Origin: Phocaeicola vulgatus
Lineage (GTDB): Bacteria; Bacteroidota; Bacteroidia; Bacteroidales; Tannerellaceae
Length of the DNA stretch: 64,000 bases
Direction: 5' to 3'
NCBI GenBank assembly: GCA_022009975.1
Contig: CP091733.1
Span: 2,152,501-2,216,500, forward strand
Made by a program: the position numbers and the translations under genes. How positions within the stretch are numbered: position 1 is the first letter of the stretch; each line of letters opens with the position of its first letter. This document shows positions 18,674 to 29,371 of the stretch, one piece after another. A model generated the notes under the pieces. The model did not search any database and was not told where the DNA came from. It worked only from the letters and a program-made list of their open reading frames with translations.

Positions 18674-20185
18674 CTATAACAAAGACGCAAGATTAGGAAC
18701 CACAACGTCCAGCAGCTCCTTAGGCTCCAACTTATGCAAACCGCCTCCATATTCACGCCCTTTCATCACAAACTGCTCCGCACTTACCTCCCTCAGCGCA
18801 TTCCATACATTATTAAGAAGATCCGCATCAGTCAAGCACCTTGAATAATCCTTCTTAGGATATAACAACAAGTACACATTCGTCGTAATGGCATCAGACC
18901 TATTTAAAATAAAACGAAACATCTTTTTAGAAGAATCTCCACGCCCCATATAAGGAATAACGAAAGGCGCCGGTTCCCTCTCCTCGCAATAATACCATAA
19001 AGGGCGATGACTACATATATAACCCTTGTCAACACCTCGTCTCACACCCTCTTGTATATACATCCACACACCCGGATATTCCTCTTTCAAAGCCTCCTCC
19101 TTCATACCACAAGAAAACAGATACAAGGTTTTGGGCAATACAATATTACCCTCCTTATCAGAAGTGACAACATCCTCTTTCAGATACCTTGGACTGGGGA
19201 GAATAGGCTTTAGGAAAATCTTAGGAATCTCATACTTATTAATGACATCCTGACCAACAACAAAGAAATTATTATCCCCCGTAGCAATTCCCCGTTTGAC
19301 AGTAAAGAAATTGCCCAATTTGCATTCCGCATTCTCTACTTGCCTTTCCTCTTCAATGAATAAGTTAGACCATTTATCAGAAGCATTCAAGTCCGCCCTA
19401 TTTATTCGCTTTGTAAATGATGGTACCTCCACATTTTCCCCTTTAGAAAAGACAACACTTTCACCAGAAAGTTTGCCTTTCCGGAAGATAACAACAGCAG
19501 AGCTTACCAGTGCGTCATCAAACTGCACATCATCCGCCATGAACTTATGGATACACAAAAGGTCAACCTGTTCCAATAGATACTGTTTTATCGCCTTCCC
19601 GTAATTCACATCCATGAATTCAGATGGTATCAGCCAACAAGAGACACCTCCATCAGATAACCACTTCTCCGAAAGTATAAGAAAATAGCAATACAAACCT
19701 GCCAATCCTGAAATCTTAATCCCCGTGCTTCGCATAACCTCCTCTTGTAGTTCCCATTTTGTTCCAGAATCAATATGATGATGTCTGACATAAGGCGGGT
19801 TTGCAACAAGCAAATCAAACAGCCCTTCATCCGGTGACTCCTTTAAGAAATCGGCACGCCTTAATTCAATGTTTTCATTTGCCCACAATTTGCTTGCCGG
19901 TTCATAGTAAAGATTATCTATCTCGAAGCCAAGAGCATCTCCTGCATCCTGTGCAAAGACCTCTCTAAAAGCAGCATAAAAAGAACCTAAACCCATAGAA
20001 GGTTCAATAAAACGAACCTTTCCATTTGCACAAAATCCCCTAACCTTCTTCATTATATGGCACGCCAACGGATAAGGCGTGGCAAATTGCCCCATCTTAT
20101 TACGCTCCTTGGGGGACTTCTGCGCATCCAATAGCCCTTGCAGCCTCTCACGCTCCGTATTATAATATTCAATATCAAAACTCAT
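18674..20185 (-). CDS. Type II N6-adenine DNA methyltransferase (XamI-like system)
   Basis: 503 residues. Motif X-like GQFATPYPLACHI (32-44), SAM-binding motif I EPSMGLGSF (61-69) and catalytic NPPY (129-132) show a gamma-type adenine methyltransferase with a long C-terminal target-recognition half. Its start overlaps the stop of the endonuclease gene by 4 bases. It would protect host DNA at the site cut by the partner. The specificity is inferred only from the partner's resemblance to XamI (GTCGAC) and may differ. Frame intact. Confidence 0.88.
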   Translation of the reverse strand: MSFDIEYYNTERERLQGLLDAQKSPKERNKMGQFATPYPLACHIMKKVRGFCANGKVRFIEPSMGLGSFYAAFREVFAQDAGDALGFEIDNLYYEPASKLWANENIELRRADFLKESPDEGLFDLLVANPPYVRHHHIDSGTKWELQEEVMRSTGIKISGLAGLYCYFLILSEKWLSDGGVSCWLIPSEFMDVNYGKAIKQYLLEQVDLLCIHKFMADDVQFDDALVSSAVVIFRKGKLSGESVVFSKGENVEVPSFTKRINRADLNASDKWSNLFIEEERQVENAECKLGNFFTVKRGIATGDNNFFVVGQDVINKYEIPKIFLKPILPSPRYLKEDVVTSDKEGNIVLPKTLYLFSCGMKEEALKEEYPGVWMYIQEGVRRGVDKGYICSHRPLWYYCEEREPAPFVIPYMGRGDSSKKMFRFILNRSDAITTNVYLLLYPKKDYSRCLTDADLLNNVWNALREVSAEQFVMKGREYGGGLHKLEPKELLDVVVPNLASLL

Positions 20186-21105
20186 ACTCCAGCCTTTTTA
20201 AAGTCAGCCACTCGATGTTCCCATACCCAATCAATACCTTCTGCGGCTTCATATCCAAGATAGCCACCATCAAAATATCCACACAAGAAAAGGACGAAGT
20301 CAACATCATTGCCATAAGTCGATTTCAGTTGTCCCATTTTCTGAGCCTCTTCCTTCCGGCGCTTGTTGGTATTTGTAAAATCCCCTGCCGACTTGCATTC
20401 CACAAGAAGAGGCAAAGACTCTTGCGAACATCCCAAACGCTTTATCACGACATCAATAGGCATCTTCACCCCCAAACGACTCATTTCCACAGGAACATTA
20501 AGATGATATGTGAACGTGCCTTGTTGCATATCAAGGAAAGAACCAACATCCTTCGGGTCAACATACGTATATCCTTCAGAAACGAGAAAATCTCCGATAA
20601 CCTTTAATTGCCTCTTCTCTTGTTCATTGCGGATTATAGGGTCAGACAAAGAGCCACATAATCTATCAGCCATAATACATTCAGCCACCTTCAACTCCTC
20701 CACCGTTGGAGTTCCAGCATTTTGGATCCAAGGGAACAATTCCAAATCAAGTAGCTTTTCCAGCACCTTGACAATCCTATTTAAACACACCTCCTTTTCC
20801 TGCTCGGAAAGCCTTTGCGGAAACCGCCCCTCTTCCATAGCCCTCACAAAAGAAGGCTTCACCTCTGATAATCCGATAAGCCTGTCACGTGCTATCGGAG
20901 GAGTCGTTGCCATTCTCAATATTGTTATAAACTCCGGATGCTCTTTAAGATGCATAGATGTGAATTGAAGATTATCAGTCAAACGAATAGCCAAACCAAC
21001 TTGTTCCATAGCACGCTTACGTTCATTTGTATAAGTTGTTGGTGCAAAATTCAGGAACCAATCATTATAAAGCGATACAGATTCGACAGTATCCTCTTTC
21101 CACAA
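20182..21105 (-). CDS. XamI-family type II restriction endonuclease
   Basis: 307 residues. The C-terminal part holds a PD-(D/E)xK core: PIDVVIKR with Asp 218 and LLVECKSAGD with Glu 236 and Lys 238, then TNTNKRRKEEAQK and FVLFLCGYFDGGYLGYEAAE. These blocks match what I recall of XamI endonucleases. Translation most likely starts at TTG (21105): an in-frame stop lies 9 bases upstream and the next ATG (residue 32) would remove conserved SLYNDWFLNFAP. It is first in the operon, with the methyltransferase directly downstream. Confidence 0.82.
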   Translation of the reverse strand: MWKEDTVESVSLYNDWFLNFAPTTYTNERKRAMEQVGLAIRLTDNLQFTSMHLKEHPEFITILRMATTPPIARDRLIGLSEVKPSFVRAMEEGRFPQRLSEQEKEVCLNRIVKVLEKLLDLELFPWIQNAGTPTVEELKVAECIMADRLCGSLSDPIIRNEQEKRQLKVIGDFLVSEGYTYVDPKDVGSFLDMQQGTFTYHLNVPVEMSRLGVKMPIDVVIKRLGCSQESLPLLVECKSAGDFTNTNKRRKEEAQKMGQLKSTYGNDVDFVLFLCGYFDGGYLGYEAAEGIDWVWEHRVADFKKAGV

Positions 21106-21412
21106 TTCCGTATTCTATTTATTATAAATTTAGCCTTTCGAGTCATATTATCTTTTATTTTCAGTTCCCATCAAGAACTATCAATTATCCATATTCCAAA
21201 GGGATGTTTCAACATTATAAAGCACCTGAAAGCGATCTGGTTCACATTAATTCTTCACTTCTAAACAGCAATTTCCAACAACCCGGCTGATTATTAAACC
21301 AATACGCTCCATGTACCTACAACAAAGGTAGACAAAAAAGAGAAAGAAAAAAAGAAGAATGAAGAAAATCAAGCCAAAAGCAAGTAAAAGAGAAGAGAAA
21401 GGAAGAAAAGAA

Positions 21413-21757
21413 TTAGCGAATAAAATGCGGCATCTCCTCTGGAACAACAATCGACAACTCCACCAAACCAGCCACAACACCCTCCTTATACCAAGGCGTT
21501 TGGTAGATCAACTTCTTCTGCCCATTCTTTGAAATAGTATAACTATTAGATTCACCCGTCGCAATCATCCGCTGGATATGATCCCAAGACTCCGGCTTAT
21601 GGCAATCCTTCAAATTCTTACCAATCAGTTCGCCCCTGCCAGAGAAAGTGGCCTTTGACTTCTCATTCATATATAAAATGACACCTTCCGTGTCACACAC
21701 TGTAACAGCACAATTCAATTCTTTAGCCCAATCGTAATCCATGATACATATCTTCAT
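21413..21757 (-). CDS. Small stand-alone PAS domain protein
   Basis: 114 residues, a single PAS fold: CAVTVCDTEGVILYMNEKSK, then GKNLKDCH, then NGQKKLIYQTPWYKEG and VAGLVELSIVVPEEMPH. No output domain is present. Similar short PAS proteins are found in Bacteroides and Parabacteroides, with unknown role. The start may be the ATG at 21742 (MDYDWAKELN) rather than 21757. The left end of the IS4-type element lies only a few bases upstream, so its own promoter has probably been displaced. Confidence 0.8.
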   Translation of the reverse strand: MKICIMDYDWAKELNCAVTVCDTEGVILYMNEKSKATFSGRGELIGKNLKDCHKPESWDHIQRMIATGESNSYTISKNGQKKLIYQTPWYKEGVVAGLVELSIVVPEEMPHFIR

Positions 21758-21760
21758 TAC

Positions 21761-23053
21761 AATAGTTCGTTAAAAAATAGCCACGCCTAAGCGGCTCTGG
21801 CAGTAAATAAAATGAGTTCTTTGAAAAGTTTGTCAATAACTTGCATGTCTGGGTTAATCCCGAACACGCAAATAAATCGTTCAAGCATATAAGCATTGTG
21901 TATAAAAGACTTGCAGGAGGATATGGAATAGGTTATTCCGAGCCTCTTACATGCCGCTTTGGCCAAGTTGACAGCAGCAAGCGATGCATTGAAGTGAAAA
22001 TCCAACTTTCTGAAGTCGGTTGACTGACAGTTGGTGATTCCTGCATGTTGCTTACCATCTCTAAAGCAAAATTCCAATTGGAACCTGGTTCTGTAATAAT
22101 CCAGAACCTCCCGTCCATCCATCGAATCGTCTGTAGAGAAGTAAAGCTGCCACTTGTCTGTCCTCCCGTCCATCGGATACCAGATGGCTAAGGAAACATA
22201 CCTTTTGAGAGCTTTTGCATATACCCTCAATCCGTATAGCTTTCCTTTGTTCACCTCGTATTCCTTGCACCGGGTCAGATCCAGATTGGCAAAGTCGATT
22301 CTTCCGTCAAACCACTTTGGATGGCCACGTTTTCCTGTTTTCTGTTCCAATGTCGGATAGTACAGGATTACGTCATTCCGAAAGCGGCTGATGACATGGA
22401 AATCGTTCTCACACATAGGCGTTATGAATGTTTCCTTGGAAAAGAATGCGTCTGCAACCACCGTTCTTGATATGCTCTGTATCTTGTCTTTTCTACTGAT
22501 AAGATAGCTGCTGTACCAGTCAACGAGGTTCTTGTCCATATTATCCAAGGTTTTACAATCCGGTGTCTGAATGGCACCTAAAGTCATGCATTCATGGTTG
22601 TCGATGTCTATGACACCGATGCCCATGATTTCCAATCCACGCTTGTACTCTCCTGCACAACCAGACCAGAAGTAACCTATCCAAGGTGTCTTCTTGCCTG
22701 ATTTGGGGATATAGGAAGGATCGATGGCGATGGCTTTTCTTTTACCTGTGAGATGCTTGCTGATGATAGAGCCGTTGAACGCAAACCAGTCGAAAGTTTC
22801 ATGCTCAAAAAGGTTACGGTAGGTCTGTTCCGAAAAACGTCCATACCTACCCAATTGGAGGAAGTTTATACGATCAGGGATGGCCATGAATAATTTCATT
22901 GCATCCATGAACGTTTTTTCAAAAGGTTTGTGTATATTCACGACTGATTTGAGAGCCGATAGGCACTCGGATTGGTATTGCATAAGGAGTGTTTCTTTAG
23001 TCATAATCAGAAGAGTTGAGAGGCTTCTAATTTACTAAAAATCAACGAATTAT
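21761..23053 (-). mobile_element. IS4-family insertion sequence
   Basis: One transposase gene is flanked by short imperfect inverted ends: AATAGTTCGTTAAAAAATAG at 21761-21780 and, on the opposite strand, ATAATTCGTTGATTTTTAG at 23052-23034. Ten of the first eleven bases agree. I see no clear target duplication, so the ends are tentative. It separates the PAS gene from the aspA region. Confidence 0.6.
21787..23004 (-). CDS. IS4-family DDE transposase
   Basis: 405 residues, frame intact. The IS4 signature Y-(2)-R-(3)-E-(6)-K is exactly present in YRTRFQLEFCFRDGK near residues 310-325. Upstream DDE segments are AIAIDPSYIPKSG and TVVADAFFSKETF. It catalyses cut-and-paste movement of the element. 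Its uninterrupted frame, beside many broken genes in this window, suggests either recent arrival or luck with sequence quality. Confidence 0.9.
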   Translation of the reverse strand: MTKETLLMQYQSECLSALKSVVNIHKPFEKTFMDAMKLFMAIPDRINFLQLGRYGRFSEQTYRNLFEHETFDWFAFNGSIISKHLTGKRKAIAIDPSYIPKSGKKTPWIGYFWSGCAGEYKRGLEIMGIGVIDIDNHECMTLGAIQTPDCKTLDNMDKNLVDWYSSYLISRKDKIQSISRTVVADAFFSKETFITPMCENDFHVISRFRNDVILYYPTLEQKTGKRGHPKWFDGRIDFANLDLTRCKEYEVNKGKLYGLRVYAKALKRYVSLAIWYPMDGRTDKWQLYFSTDDSMDGREVLDYYRTRFQLEFCFRDGKQHAGITNCQSTDFRKLDFHFNASLAAVNLAKAACKRLGITYSISSCKSFIHNAYMLERFICVFGINPDMQVIDKLFKELILFTARAA

Positions 23054-23204
23054 GCAATACTTTCCACCTTTATTATCAGCAGGTTAGCACTCTTTTTTCA
23101 GTACATTTCTTCATGCTTAACCATTCGTTTTTGACAACATTCCAATGACCTCTTTAGTGTTTTCGAACCAGCTTTTGCCGGTTCTATTGTTTAACTTTTA
23201 ATTT

Positions 23205-23224
23205 TTCGGTAAAAATTTACCGAA
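23205..23224. promoter_or_regulatory. 20-bp palindrome upstream of aspA
   Basis: TTCGGTAAA-AA-TTTACCGAA is a perfect palindrome about 185 bases before the aspA -33 box. It could be an operator or a remnant of the IS flank. No gene is seen between 23054 and 23473. Confidence 0.4.
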
Positions 23225-23409
23225 GTATTGTTCATTAAGAATATGCAAAGAAATGAAAATAATCCCGACCGCCTTCCCGTTTTAACAACTTTAACCATTA
23301 ACACTTCACATCATCCACATTCCCGTTCCTATCAATTTGGCATAAACAACACCAAATAACCCCAAAAACCAAGCTTTACAACACTTGAAAAATATTCATA
23401 CCAATATAT

Positions 23410-23440
23410 TTTGTTTTCAAAATGATAGTCCGTATCTTTG
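23410..23440 (+). promoter_or_regulatory. Promoter of aspA
   Basis: Perfect consensus: -33 TTTG (23410-23413), 19-base spacer, -7 TATCTTTG (23433-23440). Start of transcription near 23446, a 28-base leader before the ATG. Confidence 0.75.
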
Positions 23441-23473
23441 ACGGCAGAAAATTAAAACTTAAAACGAATATTT

Positions 23474-24898
23474 ATGAACACAGAAGAAACACGCGTGGAA
23501 AGCGACTTGTTAGGCTCACGCGAAATACCAGCAAAAGCACTATATGGTGTACAAACACTTAGAGGCCTTGAGAACTTCCCAATCAGCAAGTTCCACTTGA
23601 ATGAATATCCTCTATTCATCAACGGCCTTGCCATTACTAAGATGGCTGCCGCCCAAGCCAACCATGAATTGGGCTTGTTGACAGACGAACAAACAAACGG
23701 TATCGTCGTTGCGTGCCAAGAAATCTTAGACGGGAAACATCATGAACACTTCCCTGTTGACATGATCCAAGGAGGTGCAGGTACGACTACCAACATGAAC
23801 GCCAACGAAGTGATTGCAAACCGCGCTTTGGAAATCATGGGACACAACCGTGGTGAATACCAATATTGCTCACCCAACGACCATGTAAACTGTGCCCAGT
23901 CTACCAATGACGCATATCCAACAGCTATCCATATTGGACTTTACTATTCACATCAAAACTTGCTTCCCCACTTGCAGATGTTGATTGACTCTTTCGATAA
24001 GAAAGGCGACGAATTTGCAGACATCATCAAGATGGGTCGTACCCAGTTGGAAGATGCCGTTCCGATGACATTGGGACAGACATTCCACGGTTTCGCAAGC
24101 ATCTTGCGTGACGAAATCAAACATTTGAACGAAGCAGCGGCTGACTTCTTGACTGTCAACATGGGTGCTACCGCTATCGGTACAGGTATCTGCGCTGAAC
24201 CGGGTTATGCAGAGAAATGTGTCAACGCATTGGTTAAGATTACCAACCTGCCGTTCGTATTATCAGGCGACTTGGTAGGTGCCACATCCGATACCTCTTG
24301 CATGGTCGGTTATGCGGCTGCTTTGAAGCGCGTAGCTGTCAAGATGAACAAGATTTGTAACGACTTGCGTTTGTTGGCAAGCGGTCCCCGCTGTGGTTTG
24401 GGAGAATTCAATTTGCCAGCAATGCAGCCAGGATCTTCCATCATGCCGGGTAAGGTTAACCCAGTTATCCCAGAAGTGATGAACCAGATTTGCTACAAGG
24501 TTATCGGTAACGAATTGTGCGTGACAATGGCTGGTGAAGCTGCACAGATGGAGTTGAACGCCATGGAACCAGTCATGGCTCAATGCTGCTTCGAATCTAT
24601 CGACTTGATGGTTAACGGTATGGATACATTGCGCACTCGCTGCGTGGACGGTATCATCGCTAACAAAGAACATTGTATCTCCAACGTCCATAACAGCATC
24701 GGCGTTGTTACAGCTTTGAACCCGGTAATCGGTTATAAGAACTCAACCAAGATTGCCAAGGAAGCTATGGCAACAGGCCGCAGCGTTTATGACTTGGTAC
24801 TTGAACATGACATCTTAAGCAAAGAGGATTTGGATACTATCTTAAGCCCGGAAAATATGATTAAGCCGGTTAAGTTGGATATTCATCCGAAGCATTAA
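23474..24898 (+). CDS. aspA: Aspartate ammonia-lyase (aspartase)
   Basis: 474 residues, the usual aspartase length. The enzyme converts L-aspartate to fumarate and ammonia in the cytoplasm, feeding the fumarate respiration typical of these anaerobes. The fumarase/aspartase signature GSSIMPGKVNP starts at residue 320. GGAGTTTNMNANEV, NDHVNCAQSTNDAYPT and MGRTQLEDAVPM are the other conserved substrate-binding blocks. Single-gene unit with its own strong promoter and a hairpin-rich terminator region downstream. Frame intact. Confidence 0.96.
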   Translation: MNTEETRVESDLLGSREIPAKALYGVQTLRGLENFPISKFHLNEYPLFINGLAITKMAAAQANHELGLLTDEQTNGIVVACQEILDGKHHEHFPVDMIQGGAGTTTNMNANEVIANRALEIMGHNRGEYQYCSPNDHVNCAQSTNDAYPTAIHIGLYYSHQNLLPHLQMLIDSFDKKGDEFADIIKMGRTQLEDAVPMTLGQTFHGFASILRDEIKHLNEAAADFLTVNMGATAIGTGICAEPGYAEKCVNALVKITNLPFVLSGDLVGATSDTSCMVGYAAALKRVAVKMNKICNDLRLLASGPRCGLGEFNLPAMQPGSSIMPGKVNPVIPEVMNQICYKVIGNELCVTMAGEAAQMELNAMEPVMAQCCFESIDLMVNGMDTLRTRCVDGIIANKEHCISNVHNSIGVVTALNPVIGYKNSTKIAKEAMATGRSVYDLVLEHDILSKEDLDTILSPENMIKPVKLDIHPKH

Positions 24899-24919
24899 TA
24901 TTAAAGCCTAAATCACGGC

Positions 24920-25078
24920 GGTGTGTCATAATTGCAAACTGCTGCGTTACTTTCGGAATTCGACCTCTGTCATTTACATCAGTAAACTTCTGTCGGTCTC
25001 ATCCTCAGCACCTTGCATTTTGCTAATTCTGACACACCTTAAAGGGGCTGCATTAAAACTTTCGTTTTGACGCAGCTC
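24920..25078 (+). terminator. Double-hairpin element downstream of aspA (GGTGTGTCA repeat family)
   Basis: Outer arms GGTGTGTCA (24920-24928) and TGACACACC (25030-25038), extended by TAATT and GCAAA/TTTGC. A second hairpin follows, GCTGC..TAAAAC / GTTTTGACGCAGC (25047-25076). It probably ends aspA transcripts. Related elements are at 39153-39198 and 59956-60108. Confidence 0.6.
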
Positions 25079-25099
25079 TGAGTTAAGTGCATAAATAGC

Positions 25100-25345
25100 A
25101 AACAGAAGCACTTAAAGTGCTTTCAAAAAAATATTTGATGTTTTCAAAAAAACATTGGACATTTTTGAAAAAACATTTGATGTTTTCAAAAATCCCTCGT
25201 GATGTTTTCCCAAAAAACAACGGTATGTTTTTTCGACACCTTTTATCCTTATTTTTGATATGCACAACTTACATTTTCCATGGAACGGAGTGCCGTTAAA
25301 ACAGTGTTTAAACAGTGTTTTAATAGCGTTTTAATGCCGTTTAAA
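25100..25345. repeat. Divergent composite intergenic repeat
   Basis: Five or six units of about 22 bases built on CAAAAAAACATTTGATGTTTT (25120-25235), then GTTTAAACAGTG and TTTTAATGCCGTTTAAACAC units (25295-25346). It is the counterpart of the composite repeats at 3010, 41925, 56212 and 59088. Short ORFs across it are low-complexity and not called. From 25346 to 25717 I see only A+T-rich DNA. Confidence 0.6.
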
Positions 25346-25717
25346 CACGGAGTCATCATAACTGAAAAGCTTCGTTTTCTTATCGTTTTCTTCCCTTTCC
25401 AAGCTCCTCAAAGCCCTTAAATGCTAAACAATGTTAAGTGGATGATTTTTTCTGATATATTTATATGTTGTATAACATAATTCCTTTATATTTGCACTGT
25501 GTTTTTCATGGTATTAGATTTAAGGTTAACAATGGAGATTGGTTGTCGTGACGACAACCTTTTTCGTTTTATAGACCCTCACAAATTTTCACAAGAGAAA
25601 GTTACTTCTGTTTTCACAAAACATCATGATGGGAATATTCATAAAAAAGAATGTTAAATCCGCACAATATTCGAAATTTTTTTCAATAAAAAATCATGTA
25701 TTAAAATAAAATATTCA

Positions 25718-25725
25718 TATCTTTG
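25718..25725 (+). promoter_or_regulatory. -7 box of the second SusC/SusD operon
   Basis: TATCTTTG; the -33 region (CATG at 19 bases) is poor, which would fit a regulated promoter. It leaves a leader of about 435 bases (25732-26168) with no convincing gene before SusC. Confidence 0.5.
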
Positions 25726-26168
25726 GCTCGGACGCTAAATCTTCAAAGCCATAACTCTGGACAAAATACAAAAAACACAATAAAAGTATGCTAAATCTAA
25801 CGAGTTAAAACCTAAAAGGCTCAACAGGTGAACGCCACTTTTAATAAAACGTGTTATTCCTTTAAATCATCAAAGTCCTGTTAATACCGGGACGATTCAA
25901 TATAAATCGAACAAGACCCTAATAAAGGGGAAAAGATAGCTCTTTGACTTCGTTGAAATCAGTCCTATCAAACAGTTGTGCCTTCGTTTCCATTCGACAT
26001 GCTCGAACCATATCGCAAGCATTTGATTCCGACAAGGGAAGTACTTCGTATTGCGATAACTTCATACCGGCAAACAGAGTTACCATTCTATTGGCAGGAC
26101 TCTATTTCAACCTTCAAAGAACAATCCATCCTCCTTGAGACGGGCATTAACTTTTAAATACATTCTCT

Positions 26169-29100
26169 ATGTTGAAAAAAACTAAATTCATCAGTTTGAT
26201 TTTGCTTTCGGGAGTCTTGGCTTCTCCCCCAGCAGATGCTTTTGCTGAAACGTCACCGTTTAAGCAAGAGACGAACACTTCCCAACAAAACGGGAAAGTA
26301 TCCGGTACTGTAATTGACGAATCAGGTCCTGTTATCGGTGCTTCAGTGTTGGTAAAAGGGACCAACAACGGTACGATTACCGACATAGACGGTAAATTCA
26401 CCTTGGATGGTGTGAAGAAAGGAGCGATTATCCAGATTTCTTTCATCGGATATGTCACTCAGGAGATTAAGTATGCAGGTGAATCCTCATTGACGATAAC
26501 ACTTGTCGAAGACACACAAAGATTGGACGAAGTGGTTGTTACCGCTTTGGGCATCAAACGTGAGAAAAAGGCGTTGGGTTACGCCATGCAGGAGGTGAAA
26601 GGAGATGCTTTGGTGTCTGCCCGAGAAACCAATATTGCCAATGCCTTGTCCGGAAAGGTTTCCGGTGTACAGATTATCCGTTCCAGCAATGGTCCCGGCG
26701 GTTCTTCAAAGATCCAGCTCCGTGGTAGCAACTCTGTAACCGGTCTGAACCAGCCATTGATTGTTGTCGATGGAGTCCCAATGGACAACTTCACCGGAGC
26801 AAGCAACAACGACTTTTGGAATCCATCGGCGGATATGGGTAACGGACTTTCGGATATCAACGCGGAAGATATTGAATCCATGTCCGTATTGAAAGGTGCA
26901 TCAGCCGCAGCACTTTACGGTTCACGGGCTGGTAATGGTGTCATCTTGATTACAACGAAGAAAGGACGCGAAAATCCGGGATTGGGTATCACTATTTCTG
27001 CATCCGTTTCAGCCGAATCCATATTCATGAAGCCTGACCGCCAAAATATATTCGGGCAAGGAAGCAACGGTATCTACGATGCCAAGTCGTCAGCCAGCTG
27101 GGGACCGAAAATCGAAGGGCAAACCGTAACGAATTGGAACAACGAGCAGGAGGTATTGACATATTATGACAACGTTTCCAATTTCTTTAATACGGGTACC
27201 AATGTGAACGAGAACATCTCGTTTGCACAACAATATGGAAAGACCGGAGTCTATACATCCCTCACCCGTATGGACGACTTCAGTAAGATTCCGGGAGCGG
27301 AACTCTCTCGTACCAACTTGATGCTCCGTGCCAACTCCACATTCGGCAAGGACGACCGTTGGAGCATCGATGCCAAGGTGCAATACATCAATTCCAACGC
27401 CACCAACCGTCCGTTGTCAGGCGTGAACGACAACAACTACTTCTACACCATGTTCAGTATGCCTGCCACAGTGGACATCACCCGGTTCAAAGATGCGGTA
27501 AATCCGACGACAGGAAAGATGTTCTGGTGGCAAGAAGGTGCCGGCTTAAACCCCTACTGGGCAAAAGACTACAATACGAACAAAGACTCCCGTAACCGTT
27601 TCTTGCTGAACGGGTCGTTGAAGTATAACTTCACGGATTGGCTGAACGCAGAAATCAAGGGCGGTAGCGATATGTATTATACAGAAACAGAGAACCGCCT
27701 GTACTCCGGAAGCCCATTGTCCACCAATGGCCGTTACAGCTTCGGGGAACAGAAATTCTATGAAAACAACTTCAGCTTCTTGGTGTCAGCCCAGAAAGAC
27801 CGTTTCTTAGGAGATTGGGGCGGAACAGCTACATTCGGTGGGAACATGATGCAACGCAAATCAACCGGCGTTTCAAACAGCTTGGGCACGCTGATTGTCC
27901 CTGACTGGTTCTGGCTCACCAACGGTGACAAAGGCGATTTGTCCGTTTCACAAACATACAACCATAAGAAGATAAACTCATTGTATGGTTCATTGGGTGT
28001 AAACTACGACGGTTGGATATTCTTGGATGCCACCTTCCGTAACGACTGGTCCTCTTCGTTAAGCAAAAAGAACCGCTCGTTCTTCTACCCGTCCATCAGC
28101 GCGTCATGGGTAATCAGCGACATGGTCAACAATCGCTTTAACGGAATGCCGGAATGGTTTACTTATGCCAAGACACGTGTTTCATTTGCAGAAGTAGGTA
28201 ACGACATGGATCCTTACCAACTCTACAATGCCTATTCCATCGGTTCGGATGGAAACACGGGCGGTGTGACCGCAAGCCCCTCCTCTTCTACCTTATATAA
28301 TGAAGATGTAAGGAGCGAGTTAATCAAGTCCTGGGAAGTCGGAGCCGAAATCCGCTTCTTCAACAACCGTTTGGGATTGGATTTCACATGGTACAAATCA
28401 AACGCTACCCGCCAATTGTTGAACATCCCTATGAATGCCCTCTCTGGTTACACGGCTAAGAAGGTGAATGCGGGTGACATCGAAACAAAGGTATCGAAAT
28501 CATGTTGAACGCCACTCCTGTACAGACGAAGAAATTCGTTTGGGACACGCAGTTGAACTTCTCTAAAAACGATAATAAAATCAACGAATTGCTTCCCTGG
28601 AGAAGAGAACAAGGGGATGACTTACACGTTGGGAGGCTATGACAACTTGTATATTTATGCGGTTGCCGGAGGAAACTACGGTGAAATCTGGGGAACGAAA
28701 TTCCAGCGCGTAAAAGAGGGCGAGCACAAAGGCAAACTGCTGTTGAACTCTGCCGGTCTGCCACAAGGCACCTCTACTCCGGAGAAGATCGGAGACCAGC
28801 AGGCTACTTGCCTCTTAGGTTGGACCAACACATTCTCATACAATGGATTTAGCTTGAGCTTCCTGATTGACGGACGATTCGGCGGTGACATCTTCTCCGG
28901 CACGAACCGCATGTTGCAAGCCAACGGTGTGGCAGGCTGCACGGTAGTGGACGGGGCACGTAACGAGTTTGTTGTCGATGGCGTGATTGCCAATGAAGAT
29001 GGAAGTTATACACAGAGTACCATATCCGTGACCCCACAACAATATTGGTCGGCTGTCGCCTCTTCCAGCGGCAACTTAGGTATCGGCGAGGCCAACTTGT

Positions 29101-29351
29101 ATAGCGCGACAAACATCCGCCTTAGGAATTTGTCCTTGAACTATACACTTCCGAAAAAGGTACTAACGGGTACACCGCTCCAGAGAGTCAAATTGGGTGT
29201 GTCATGCAATAACGTATGGATGATCTATAGCGACATGAACGGCGTGGATCCGGAATCAGTCTTTGCAACAAGCACCAACGCTACCGGTTTCGAGAATGCA
29301 TCGTCTCCGACTTCTCGCACATTCTTGTTTAATGTCACACTTGGGTTCTAA
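26169..29351 (+). CDS. SusC/RagA-family TonB-linked transporter (two compensating frameshifts)
   Basis: About 1060 residues when joined. Signal peptide to about residue 26, carboxypeptidase-regulatory-like domain about 40-115, LDEVVVTALGIKREKK near 118-133, plug domain (ANALSGKVSGVQI, QPLIVVDGVP, ESMSVLKGASAAALYGS) and a barrel ending TFLFNVTLGF. One A is missing from AAA at 28483-28485 and one C is extra at 28595-28597. Between them the true frame reads NKGIEIMLNATPVQTKKFVW and the written frame stops at 28508. The pair of changes restores the frame, so the gene is probably intact in the organism. It is followed 20 bases later by its SusD partner. Substrate unknown. Confidence 0.88.
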
Positions 29352-29371
29352 CTATTAATACATTTACAGTA

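Noticed and set aside
25083..25299. Facing 60-codon ORFs rich in Phe/Lys/Asn
   Set aside because: They are translations of tandem AAAACATTTGATG units, not genes.
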